Origin: DASVTR01 sp036387475
GTDB taxonomy: Bacteria; Acidobacteriota; Blastocatellia; Pyrinomonadales; Pyrinomonadaceae
DNA length: 64,000 nucleotides
Reading direction: 5' to 3'
Assembly (NCBI GenBank): GCA_036387475.1
Contig: DASVTR010000023.1
Location: forward strand, 62,001 to 126,000
This document shows, piece after piece, positions 36,109-45,800 of this stretch (position 1 is its first letter; each line of letters begins with the position of its first letter). Made by a program: the position numbers and the translations under genes. The notes under the pieces were generated by a model. That model was not told the origin of the DNA. It saw only the letters and a list, made by a program, of their open reading frames with translations, and ran no database searches.

Positions 36109-39100
36109 ATGGCTGAACGCGATACCATAGCTGTCCTCGCGGAAGAACTGGCGCGAGCTTTGCAGCCGCTCACTGCGGCCTTCACTTCGCCGGATGCCTT
36201 GCGCGATTTTCTGGAGGAATTGGGTTGGGATTTCGCCGCCGCACCCGCCGCTCTGGACAGTCTGCGCGCACCCGTCGAGCAGGCATTTGCGCTGGTTGAC
36301 GGCACAGAATCAATCACCGGAGCGAAGATCGGGCAACTGCTCGATAGCGTCCGCTCAGTGTTTCAGGGGATTAGTAATTTGCAGTCGGCGGGTGGCCTCG
36401 CTAACGATTTCAGGAATGAGTTCCCACCTCAATTAACCGAGTATCTAATTGTCGAATATATGCTGAAGCAGCAGGCCCGTTGGGGCTATCTGCTCATGGC
36501 GCTGGGAATCATTCGCCTGGAGAGCAGGCCCGCACAGGGTGCGCGTCCGGCACACCTACGGCGCATCTTCGCCTTCAGCGATTTCGCGAACCTGCTCCAA
36601 AATCCTTTGGCCTTCTTCAAAAACAGTTACCAATGGGGTCAATCCGGTTTTGCCGGCGAGCGGTTGTATCAAAGCCTGTTCGGGCTGTTCGACGCCTCGC
36701 CCCTCCATGTACGTGAGCAATTGCTCGACGCCCAGACGCTCAATCAACTCAATAGCGGAGCATTGCTGCCACAGCAGGCATTAGAAGCGTCGCTGCGGCT
36801 GGTGCTGATTGAAGATAGCCTCGATCCGAGTCTTTTCGGCGCTGGCGTCGGGTTGTTTCTGCTTCCTGAAACGGCTGCGGACAAACCCGGCTTTGCGCTG
36901 CTACCCTATGCGTCCGCCGGGTTCACAGAAGAGATTGAAATCTCCGAGGACATTACGCTTGGTTTTGAAGGTGGCATAGACCTGACGGGCGGCGCAGGAA
37001 TTCTGGTGCGGCCTAACCGTGATGTCGAATTTAAGCTAGGCTTCGCTTCGGGAGCGCCAGGTGCAGCGAGCGGGAATCTTGGAGTTATTCTACGACTGGG
37101 CCAGCCCGGAACTCCCATCGTCATTGTCGGCACGCCGGGTGCGAGCCGCCTTGAGTTTGGCGGAATCTCGGTCGAGGGCGGTACTCGTTTTAGCGGTGAG
37201 GGTAAGTTTGAGGTCTTCACAGAGTTTGAGCTTAAGGCTGGAAAGATTGTTATTAAGCCGTCAGCCGAGGAACGCGACGGCTTTCTCTCAAAGCTTCTGC
37301 CCGGCGACGGCCTTGAGATAAAATTCGATCTCGTGGTCGGGTTCTCCACTACACAGGGACTTTACTTCGGCGGCAGCGGGGGGCTTGAGCTGAGTCTCCC
37401 GGCTCACATCCAGTTAGGGCCAGTCGAAATCGAATCGGCAATGCTCGCCGTTCGTGTGAAAGATGGCGGTATCCCCGTGGAACTGACCGCCACTATCAAG
37501 GGCGACCTCTCCGTCTTGAAGGCCGTGGTCGAGAACATCGGCATGACGGCCACCTTCACCTTCCCCGGCGACGGCAAGGGCAATTTAGGGCCTGTGAATC
37601 TCGGACTTGGCTTCCGTCCACCAAACGGCGTCGGGTTGCTTGTGGACGCTGGCGTCATCAAGGGCGGCGGCTATCTCTATCTCGATTTTGCCAAAGGCGA
37701 ATACGCGGGCGCGCTCGAACTTACGTTCAGCGGCTTTTTGTCACTGAAAGCAATTGGCATTATCAATACCAAACTGCCGGGCGGCCAACCGGGCTTCTCG
37801 CTGTTGATAATCATCACGGCTGAGTTCAGCCCCGGATTCCAACTTGGCTACGGCTTCACGTTGTTGGGTGTTGGCGGGTTACTTGGTTTGAATCGCGGGA
37901 TGTCGCTCGAACCTCTGGTACAGGGTGTGCGCACGGGAGCAGTCAACAGTATCCTCTTTCCGACAAACGTGATCGAGAACGCGCCACGCATCATCAGCGA
38001 CCTGCGCACGATCTTCCCGCCAGACGAGGGCACCTTTCTCATCGGGCCGATGGCGAAACTCGGTTGGGGTACGCCGACACTAATCAACCTCTCGCTCGGC
38101 ATCATCATCGAGATACCGGGCAACATCGTCATCCTTGGCCGCCTGCGTCTTAATCTGCCCGCCGAAGAAGCGCCGCTGATTGTCATTCAGGTGACCTTTA
38201 TCGGCGCGATTGAATTTGACAAGCGCCGCATCTGGTTTTTCGCTTCGCTCTACGAGTCGCGCATGCTCTTCCTGACGCTGGACGGCGATATGGGGCTGCT
38301 GATGGACTTCAGCGACACCCCCAACTTCGTCCTCTCAGTGGGCGGCTTTCATCCACGCTATCAAGCGCCGGCGCTTCCCTTCCCGTCGCCGACGCGCATC
38401 ACCGTCAGTATCATCAACGAGAGCTTCGCGCGGATACGCTTCGAGTCTTACTTCGCCGTCACGTCTAATTCTGTTCAGTTCGGCACGCGCTCCGAGATGT
38501 TTTTCGGTTTCGACTCGCTGAACGTTGAGGGCTATACCACCTTCGACGCGCTCTTTCAGTTTTCGCCCTTCCACTTCATCGTCGAAATATCAACGGGCTT
38601 CTCTGTAAAGGTCTTTGGTCTGGGTCTGTTCGGCGTGCATCTGCGAGGATCGCTGGAAGGCCCGGAACCCTGGCGCATACGCGGTTCGGCCTCAATCAGT
38701 CTACTGTTCTTCGACATTGATGTTGATGTTGATGTCACGTTTGGCGACCGAAGCAACGATACGCTGCCGCCAATCGATGTGATGCCGATCATCACGGGCG
38801 AATTCAATAAGAACGAGAACTGGCAGGCGACGCTTCCACCGTCGGGGCAGTTGCTGGTCAGCCTGCGAGACCTCGGCGAGCAGGCGGCGCTCATCCTGCA
38901 CCCCGTCGGCACGCTGCGTATCAGCCAGCGCGCCGTTCCGATAAACTTGAAGATAGATAAGATCGGCAACCAGAAGGTTTCCGACATCAATCAGCTCGCG
39001 CTCGGAGTACAGACAAATGGCCTGACGCTCAAAGAAACTCGTCGCGAGTTTTTCGCGAGAGCGCAATATCAGGAGATGGACGATGCGCAGAAACTCTCCA

Positions 39101-39537
39101 AGCCATCCTTCGAGCGTCTCGATAGCGGCGTCGAGATCGCGGCTGAGAGCAAGCAGTGGGCGACAGGGCCGGCCTCACAGCGCAACGTGCGTTACGAGAC
39201 CATTATCATAGATACTCTCTTTGAACGCTTCCGCATACGCTTCTTCAAGTTCTGGGGCGGACTATTCGCGCATTTCAGTGCCGGGGCCGCCGTCTCCAAA
39301 TCCCCTCTCTCGCTCGCATCCGAAAGGCAGTTGCAGCCATTCGCAGCGAAGGTCGCCATTGCCGGTGACCACTATGCTGTGGCGTGGGCGGCGGATAACA
39401 AGACCTACACGACGACAAGCGTCTTTTTGAGTCATGCTGAAGCCGAACAACACCTCAACGAAGCGATTAGCAAGAACCCTGCTCTCGCCGAAACGATTCA
39501 TGTGATTCCTACTATGGAGGTCAATCAAGCCGCATGA
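36109..39537 (+). CDS. Giant beta-rich protein, DUF6603 type (locus B)
   Basis: 1142 residues. The N-terminal 240 residues are helical (FTSPDALRDFLEELGWDF, RLESRPAQGARPAHLRRIF). From about 260 to 950 come long amphipathic strands with Gly turns. They include GFSLLIIITAEFSPGFQLGYG, GVGGLLGLNRG, NAPRIISDLRTIFPP and NFVLSVGGFHPRYQAP, segments I associate with DUF6603 proteins. The last 190 residues are mixed. There is no signal peptide. It starts nine bases after copy 2 of the His-Cys gene and overlaps the next gene by four bases (ATGA). Function unknown; the repetitive strands suggest an elongated beta structure. Confidence 0.78.
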   Translation: MAERDTIAVLAEELARALQPLTAAFTSPDALRDFLEELGWDFAAAPAALDSLRAPVEQAFALVDGTESITGAKIGQLLDSVRSVFQGISNLQSAGGLANDFRNEFPPQLTEYLIVEYMLKQQARWGYLLMALGIIRLESRPAQGARPAHLRRIFAFSDFANLLQNPLAFFKNSYQWGQSGFAGERLYQSLFGLFDASPLHVREQLLDAQTLNQLNSGALLPQQALEASLRLVLIEDSLDPSLFGAGVGLFLLPETAADKPGFALLPYASAGFTEEIEISEDITLGFEGGIDLTGGAGILVRPNRDVEFKLGFASGAPGAASGNLGVILRLGQPGTPIVIVGTPGASRLEFGGISVEGGTRFSGEGKFEVFTEFELKAGKIVIKPSAEERDGFLSKLLPGDGLEIKFDLVVGFSTTQGLYFGGSGGLELSLPAHIQLGPVEIESAMLAVRVKDGGIPVELTATIKGDLSVLKAVVENIGMTATFTFPGDGKGNLGPVNLGLGFRPPNGVGLLVDAGVIKGGGYLYLDFAKGEYAGALELTFSGFLSLKAIGIINTKLPGGQPGFSLLIIITAEFSPGFQLGYGFTLLGVGGLLGLNRGMSLEPLVQGVRTGAVNSILFPTNVIENAPRIISDLRTIFPPDEGTFLIGPMAKLGWGTPTLINLSLGIIIEIPGNIVILGRLRLNLPAEEAPLIVIQVTFIGAIEFDKRRIWFFASLYESRMLFLTLDGDMGLLMDFSDTPNFVLSVGGFHPRYQAPALPFPSPTRITVSIINESFARIRFESYFAVTSNSVQFGTRSEMFFGFDSLNVEGYTTFDALFQFSPFHFIVEISTGFSVKVFGLGLFGVHLRGSLEGPEPWRIRGSASISLLFFDIDVDVDVTFGDRSNDTLPPIDVMPIITGEFNKNENWQATLPPSGQLLVSLRDLGEQAALILHPVGTLRISQRAVPINLKIDKIGNQKVSDINQLALGVQTNGLTLKETRREFFARAQYQEMDDAQKLSKPSFERLDSGVEIAAESKQWATGPASQRNVRYETIIIDTLFERFRIRFFKFWGGLFAHFSAGAAVSKSPLSLASERQLQPFAAKVAIAGDHYAVAWAADNKTYTTTSVFLSHAEAEQHLNEAISKNPALAETIHVIPTMEVNQAA

Positions 39538-42500
39538 GCACTCCGTCGATTGCCGCTTACTCCTTTCTCTCCTGGGTCCGTCAGGGACTCGGCATGCACA
39601 TACGCGAAGGGGATCAGGATCAGAGCGTTAAATTGCGTGGGACAATCGAGGTCAAACTCGAAATCAAAGGGCAGAAGGTCGGCGGTGGAGAAAGGTCTGA
39701 AACCGTCGCGCGTCCGATTCAACTCTACGGGCCGGGCGACATTATCGGTCTTCATTCAAAGGCTATTGTGCGCACAGAGCCGCGCCACCTGGTGATGAAT
39801 TTCGAGACCAACTACATGCCCTTTGTAGAGTTCTACGAAGAGGATTTGCCGTGGCGCTACACACCCGCACGACCTTCGCCCGACAACCGTCGCTTGAAGC
39901 CGTGGATCGCGCTTGTCGTCTTGGAAGAGGGCGAGTTTAAAGAAGCCGACAACGTTTTGAACCGACCGCTTTCGTTTATCAAAGTCAAGAATGCGGATAC
40001 GAAATTCCCGCCCCAAGATCAACTCTGGGCCTGGGCGCACGTCCACGTCAACGGCAATTTGGGCGCTGACCTTAACGATCTTCCGGGGTTGGGCCAATGG
40101 ATAGACCAGACCGTCACCGCCGACCGCGACCGTGCTTACTCGCGCCTCTTGTGTCCGCGCGTCCTGAAGGCAAACTCCGGTTATCACGCTTTCATCATTC
40201 CATCGTTTGAATCCGGGCGATTGGCTGGTCTGGGCAAAGACCCAGCACTTTCCCCTTATGCCAGCCTCAGCTCATGGGCCGAATATCCAGCGGGTGGCGG
40301 CACAAAGGAAGAACCGGAATTGTTTCCGTACTATCATCGCTGGTATTTCCACACAGGCTCTGTCGGGGACTTTGAATATCTGGTGCGGCTGCTGAAGCCA
40401 AAGCCTGTTGACCCACGCGTCGGCGTCAGGGATATGGACGTGCAGGCCCCCGGAGCGCTTCCGAACGGCATCACCGACCCGGAACTGGGCGGCGTCCTCC
40501 AACTGGGAGGCGCGTTGCGCGTCCCACTAAAGACGATGGCGCAGAAAGATCGAGATCTGTTCATCAAGTATAATGAGTGGGCCAAGCCGTATCCACATCC
40601 CTTTCAACAGGATTTGGCCGCCCTGCTCAACTTGCCTGCCGATTATGAAGATGCTGCCCCGGATGACGACCCACTGATTGCGCCCCCCATCTATGGTCGT
40701 TGGCATGCTGCCGTCAGGAGATTGCCGCATACTACCTTTGGCCCTGTCGCCATCCATGATAAATGGATTCATGAGCTGAATCTAGACCCGCGTTATCGCG
40801 TCTCGGCTGGCTTCGGAACGCTCGTCGTCCAGAAGAATCAGGAAGACTACATGGAAGCAGCCTGGCGACAGGTCGGCAAGGTGCTTGAGGGAAATCAGAA
40901 AATCCGTTACGGGATGATGGCGCTGGCGGCGAGCAAGGTTTGGCAACTGAAACAATTCGAGCCTCTCCTGCGCTCCGCGCCCGAACGCTTTCTGATGATC
41001 TCAGCGCCCGTCCAGCGCCGCGTGCTGGCCGAAGGCTTGACGGTTTCTCATCGTGTACAAGAGAGCACGGTGCCGCTCGCGGTTGTTTCAAAAACGATGC
41101 GGCAGATGTTGCGTCCGCGTTGGCGCGTGGCGCGTCGCGTCGGACTCGATACGACGCGCACTCTCGACAATCTTCTCGGGCGTATCAATCGCGGTGAAGT
41201 GACGGCTGCGCCGCCGAAAGCCGTGCCACCTTTACTGCCCACGGAGGAAAAGATTGCGGAACGACTACGCCCGCGCGACATTCCTCCAAACTGGTTGGAG
41301 GCGCTCCGCCGCGATCCCTTATCGCGCTGGCTTCCTCTGCTGCTGGCACTCATAATCTTCCTCTTACTCCTGCCCTTCGTGGGCATCGCGCTGGCGTTCG
41401 TCGTCGGAGCTGTATTAGTCGCTGTAGCTTTCTGGCTCGCCGCTCGTGCTCAGGAGATTCTCAAACGAGATCGCGCCGTCAGCTCATTGTTATCTGAGAA
41501 CCAGACGCCCGAGGCGATAGATCAACTACCATTAAGCCCCGATTTTCGTATCACCGAGCCAGGCTCGGCGACAGCCCCAACGATAGGCAGCATGGATAGC
41601 GAAGAGGGGCGGCGCTTCAAGCAAGCCTTGCGCAATGGCGCGGAGCTTGACGTATTGGAACGCGCCATTGCGATTCCGAAACGGTCTCCCGTCAATTTGC
41701 AGGCGCTTGCCACCGCAACCGCCGCGGGCATCCACCCAGAACGCACGATCCCGTCCTGGATTTCCTTACACGTGGCGATTCCGTCACGCATACGCAATCA
41801 GCTTGTCGAATCCTTCAGTGAAGTGATGACTTATCCTGAAATCGATATCCCGATGTATGAACCGCTCAAGAAAATCTCCGCCGAGCTGTTTCTGCCGAAC
41901 ATACAGCTTATCGAGCAGAACAGTATCACGCTGCTTGAAACCAACCAGAAGTTTATAGAAGCCTACATGGTCGGAATCAATCACGAATTCGCCAGCGAGT
42001 TGCTGTGGCGCGAATACCCGACCGATCAGCGCGGCAGTTATTTCCGACAGTTCTGGGATGTGAGCAGTTTTCTCGCCGACCCGGATATTGACAGAGAAGC
42101 TTTACGCGAGAAGCTGCGCGACATCCCGGAGATTCACACCTGGCCTCCCGACTCGGAATTAGACGCGCACGATCACCGCGAGGCGCCGGGCGATAAAGAG
42201 GAAGAGGTGGTGTTGGTTATACGCGGCGAGTTGCTGAAGAAGTACCCGAACGCCGTCATCTACGCGCATCGCGCCGCTTGGCAGCGTAAGCAGAGCGATA
42301 ACACAATTGACAAGGCAAAGCCGCGCATATTGCAAGACCTCACGCCTGCCGAGCAGTCTAAACCGCCGCGCGACATCATCAAGACGCCGCTCTACGAAGC
42401 ACGCGTTGACCCTGACATCACCTTCTTCGGTTTCGATCTCACGGCGGAGGCCGCCAAGGGCGGTTTCATTCCACCTAATGGTGCGGAAGAAGACCCCGGC

Positions 42501-42848
42501 TGGTTCTTCGTCATCAAAGAACGTCCGGGAGAACCACGCTTTGGCCTCGATCTACCGCAGGGTACTCCGCAGGCCACACTGCACACTTGGAACGAACTTG
42601 CATGGACTGATGTCATGACAACTTATACGGAAGGTGCTCTCTTGAAGGTCGGCGAGCGCGCCGTCACCTTGACAGACCCCGGCACTTCAACCGATGCCAG
42701 CAAGCAGGCAATCAAAGAGCAGCATGATGAGGACAGGCGCTTTCGCTGGCGGGCCGATACACATGCGTCTGAGCTGGCCTACATACTTTATCAGGTGCCG
42801 GTGCTGATGGGAGTGCACGCCGCCGAGATGCTGCCAAAGGACAAGTAA
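39534..42848 (+). CDS. Unrecognised 1104-residue protein with central hydrophobic hairpin
   Basis: 1104 residues, ATGA overlap with the upstream gene. The N-terminal region has GPGDIIGLHS, NFETNYMPFVEFYEEDLPWRYTPA and RLKPWIALVVLEEGEF. The last two match the damaged locus A protein at 26.4-28.5 kb, so the families are related. Near residues 598-636 there is a strongly hydrophobic stretch (PLLLALIIFLLLLPFVGIAL, then a second run after a Gly) that looks like two membrane helices inside an otherwise soluble-looking protein. The C-terminal region contains GWFFVIKERPGEPRFGLD. No known domain recognised. Confidence 0.7.
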   Translation: MSTPSIAAYSFLSWVRQGLGMHIREGDQDQSVKLRGTIEVKLEIKGQKVGGGERSETVARPIQLYGPGDIIGLHSKAIVRTEPRHLVMNFETNYMPFVEFYEEDLPWRYTPARPSPDNRRLKPWIALVVLEEGEFKEADNVLNRPLSFIKVKNADTKFPPQDQLWAWAHVHVNGNLGADLNDLPGLGQWIDQTVTADRDRAYSRLLCPRVLKANSGYHAFIIPSFESGRLAGLGKDPALSPYASLSSWAEYPAGGGTKEEPELFPYYHRWYFHTGSVGDFEYLVRLLKPKPVDPRVGVRDMDVQAPGALPNGITDPELGGVLQLGGALRVPLKTMAQKDRDLFIKYNEWAKPYPHPFQQDLAALLNLPADYEDAAPDDDPLIAPPIYGRWHAAVRRLPHTTFGPVAIHDKWIHELNLDPRYRVSAGFGTLVVQKNQEDYMEAAWRQVGKVLEGNQKIRYGMMALAASKVWQLKQFEPLLRSAPERFLMISAPVQRRVLAEGLTVSHRVQESTVPLAVVSKTMRQMLRPRWRVARRVGLDTTRTLDNLLGRINRGEVTAAPPKAVPPLLPTEEKIAERLRPRDIPPNWLEALRRDPLSRWLPLLLALIIFLLLLPFVGIALAFVVGAVLVAVAFWLAARAQEILKRDRAVSSLLSENQTPEAIDQLPLSPDFRITEPGSATAPTIGSMDSEEGRRFKQALRNGAELDVLERAIAIPKRSPVNLQALATATAAGIHPERTIPSWISLHVAIPSRIRNQLVESFSEVMTYPEIDIPMYEPLKKISAELFLPNIQLIEQNSITLLETNQKFIEAYMVGINHEFASELLWREYPTDQRGSYFRQFWDVSSFLADPDIDREALREKLRDIPEIHTWPPDSELDAHDHREAPGDKEEEVVLVIRGELLKKYPNAVIYAHRAAWQRKQSDNTIDKAKPRILQDLTPAEQSKPPRDIIKTPLYEARVDPDITFFGFDLTAEAAKGGFIPPNGAEEDPGWFFVIKERPGEPRFGLDLPQGTPQATLHTWNELAWTDVMTTYTEGALLKVGERAVTLTDPGTSTDASKQAIKEQHDEDRRFRWRADTHASELAYILYQVPVLMGVHAAEMLPKDK

Positions 42849-42851
42849 AGC

Positions 42852-45800
42852 ATGGCCTCATTCGACGAATCCCGAAACGATCTCAGCCGCTGGCGCGATG
42901 AGTCTGAAAGAAAACGCCAGGAACTCTTGCTGGCGCGTGAAGCTGCCAGACTGCGCCAGGCCGAGCGACAGAAGTTTGAGCGAGTGGCTAGGTCTGATGG
43001 CGATGCCGACAGGCTGAGAGAACTCGCAGCGGCTGAAGAGAGCGCACGTCAAAGGGTGGCTGAGCTTGACCGTGAGCATACAGGACTTCTCGAACGCGGG
43101 GCTGGACTGTGGGGTGATTTCTCGGTCTTTCTCAATCCGAAGGAGACGTTGCGGCGGCTTGAAGATCGTTATCCGATTCTACTGTTCCCTCTTCGATTGG
43201 AAACGCGCTTTAAGACGGATGCGAATGGGCGTCCGCAGTTATGGGTTCGCGTGTACCCGGATGCTTGCCTGTTGGATAGCTTCACGCCGTCGTTGACAGA
43301 ACAGGAGGTCAAGAACGCGCGTGCATTCTGGGCCGCAATCTGGCGCGCCGGTGGGGTTGAAGAGCAAGAGCGCGCCGCCTGGCGTGATCTTGCCGCAAGC
43401 CACGGCACAGGACGCGCAGGCTGGATTGTACGGGAGTATGTTCCGCTAAATCCGAGCGACAAGCCGTTGAGGAGCAATGAATCGGACATTCTGCTAATCA
43501 TCATGGCAGGAGAGGCATTGCCCCCAGCAGCAGCCGATTTCTGGCGCACCGCCTGGATTGCGAACGGAGACGAAGCCGCTGAGCAAGCGGCTTTCCAGGC
43601 ATTGGAGTTGGCCGTCGGCGCGGCGCGTGCGCGCGAGGTGGTCGAGAATTTTCGCCCTGTCAATTTCGCTGATACACCGTCGCCTCCGAATACGCGCCAG
43701 AGTGTTCAGGTGAAGGTGGCGATCCTACAGTTGACGAATGCTGAAGAGATGGAAACGCGTCGCGTCTCATGGTCGCAAGCGCCACGCGTCCGACTGTTGC
43801 CAGAGCAATTAGTTCTGCTCGGCTACAATGGCAAGGATCACGAGCCTGAGCTGGAGGCTTTCAGTAAGCCGATTCTCACGCCGCTTGTTGCCGGCCCTGA
43901 TCCTAACGCGCCGCCTGGCAAGCAGCTTGAGCCGAAAGACGACACCTTAATAATCCCTGACGAGCTTGCCTGGATGTTCGACTTTGAAGAGGCGCTCAAA
44001 ATCGGCATGGCGTTCCGCGTCGATCTAACGCTGGCGCAAGCAAAGCGCGGCTTCGAGCGGGTGATCGTCCTCGGCGTTCGCTTCAGCGACAGCGCAGAGC
44101 AGGGACGCCTCAATCTGGAAACGCTCCTGGAACACCATCTTTACAGTCGTCCCGGACTTGAGATCATTCCGCAGGGCACGCCAACCAATAACACGGAGAA
44201 AGGCGGCGCGGGTTTTTCGTTCCGCGATGACCCTTCAAAAGGCTTCAAGCCATTTCTCAAGCAAGAGCCACTCTATGCGGTCGAAGCTGATCCACTTGCG
44301 CGCCGCGATGGGCAATGGCTGGCGGACACGCTTGGCATCAAGCATGATTTAGTACAGCGCATCCCTAACGCAGATGGAACAGACCAGATTGAATCACGCG
44401 CCATGAATCTGGCGCTTTGGCCTGCCACGCTCGGCTACATGATGAGTACACTTATGCAGCCGGTCTTTAGCAACGCAGACATCGCCTCAACGCGCAACTT
44501 CTTTACGCGCTATGTCAGTGGGCGCGGATGGATTCCCGCCCTTCGCATAGGCCGTCAGCCTTATGGCATTCTGCCGGTAACCTCTTTTAATAAGATCAAC
44601 TGGGTGAACTCGACCAGGCTGCGGATTAACATCTTCGGAGGTGACCCATTTATATATCTGCGCCATCTCCACGGCATCCTGATGAAGATTGATGCGGATT
44701 GGAGCGACTTGCTCGAAAAGGTGGGCTACGTAGGGAAGTCCGGGGTCGGAGTTGACCCGCATCAGGTACTGCTCGACGTTCTGGGGTTGCACCCTACTTC
44801 AGTCGAATATCATCCACTCAAGGCCAACAGCTTTACAGCCCGTTTCAATCAGATTGCACTGCTGAGCTTTCCCATTGCGCTCTCGATGTTGAAGGAGTTC
44901 GATTCCGAGGCCGCGATGAATTTGCTGCGCTCATTCGGCTTTCCGATTGGGGCTAATCCTCAACTTTTGCAGTTGCTCTACCGCTCACGACAGCCTCGCC
45001 TGGACGGCCCGCTGATAGACGATGTGCCGCTCTCTGAGTCTGAGCAAATCAAGAAGACGGCGGCGGGCAAAAATTACATCGAATGGCTGCTGGATGCGGC
45101 GCGTACCAACCTCCAGACGCTACAGGAGGAACGAGGCTTCGATAACGATAAGAAGCCCGCGGCTATCTTGTACCTGATGCTGCGTCATGCTCTCCAACTC
45201 AGCTTGAGCTTCGTCGGCGTGCGGGAGAAAGCGAAAGCGCAGGGGCTTGAGGTTGCACCGGCGCTGCTGGTTGAACCGGAAGTAATCCATGTCCGCTCCG
45301 CGGAAAGGTTCAGCGAAAGTCGTTATGCGATTCTTCATGAGGAGATGCCACAGCGCCCGGGCTTGCGTATCGCCGATCACATCGTCAGTAACATATCGTT
45401 CATAGACCCGGACCTGAGCGAGCAGATGCAGGGGCTTGAGCATCTGACTCAAGCGTCCACGGCGCGCCTCGAAAGGGCTCTCGCCGAGCACATAGACTGT
45501 TGCAGCTATCGGCTCGACGCTTGGAAGCAGGGCTTCCTCAACTGGCAGCTTGAACACATACGACTGAGCGGCGGTGCAAACGAAAAGCCCGGAGGAGTCT
45601 TTCTCGGAGCATTCGGGTGGCTCGAACACTTGCAGCCTGAAAACAAAGTCCTCACGCCGGTCGAGTTGCCGGAGGATATGGCTTCACGCATCAATAAGCG
45701 GGGAGACCCGCCGCTGCTGCGCGACTCGACAAACGCCGGTCTGATACACGCGCCGTCGCTCAATCACGCCACAACTGCCGCCGTCCTGCGCAACGGCTAT

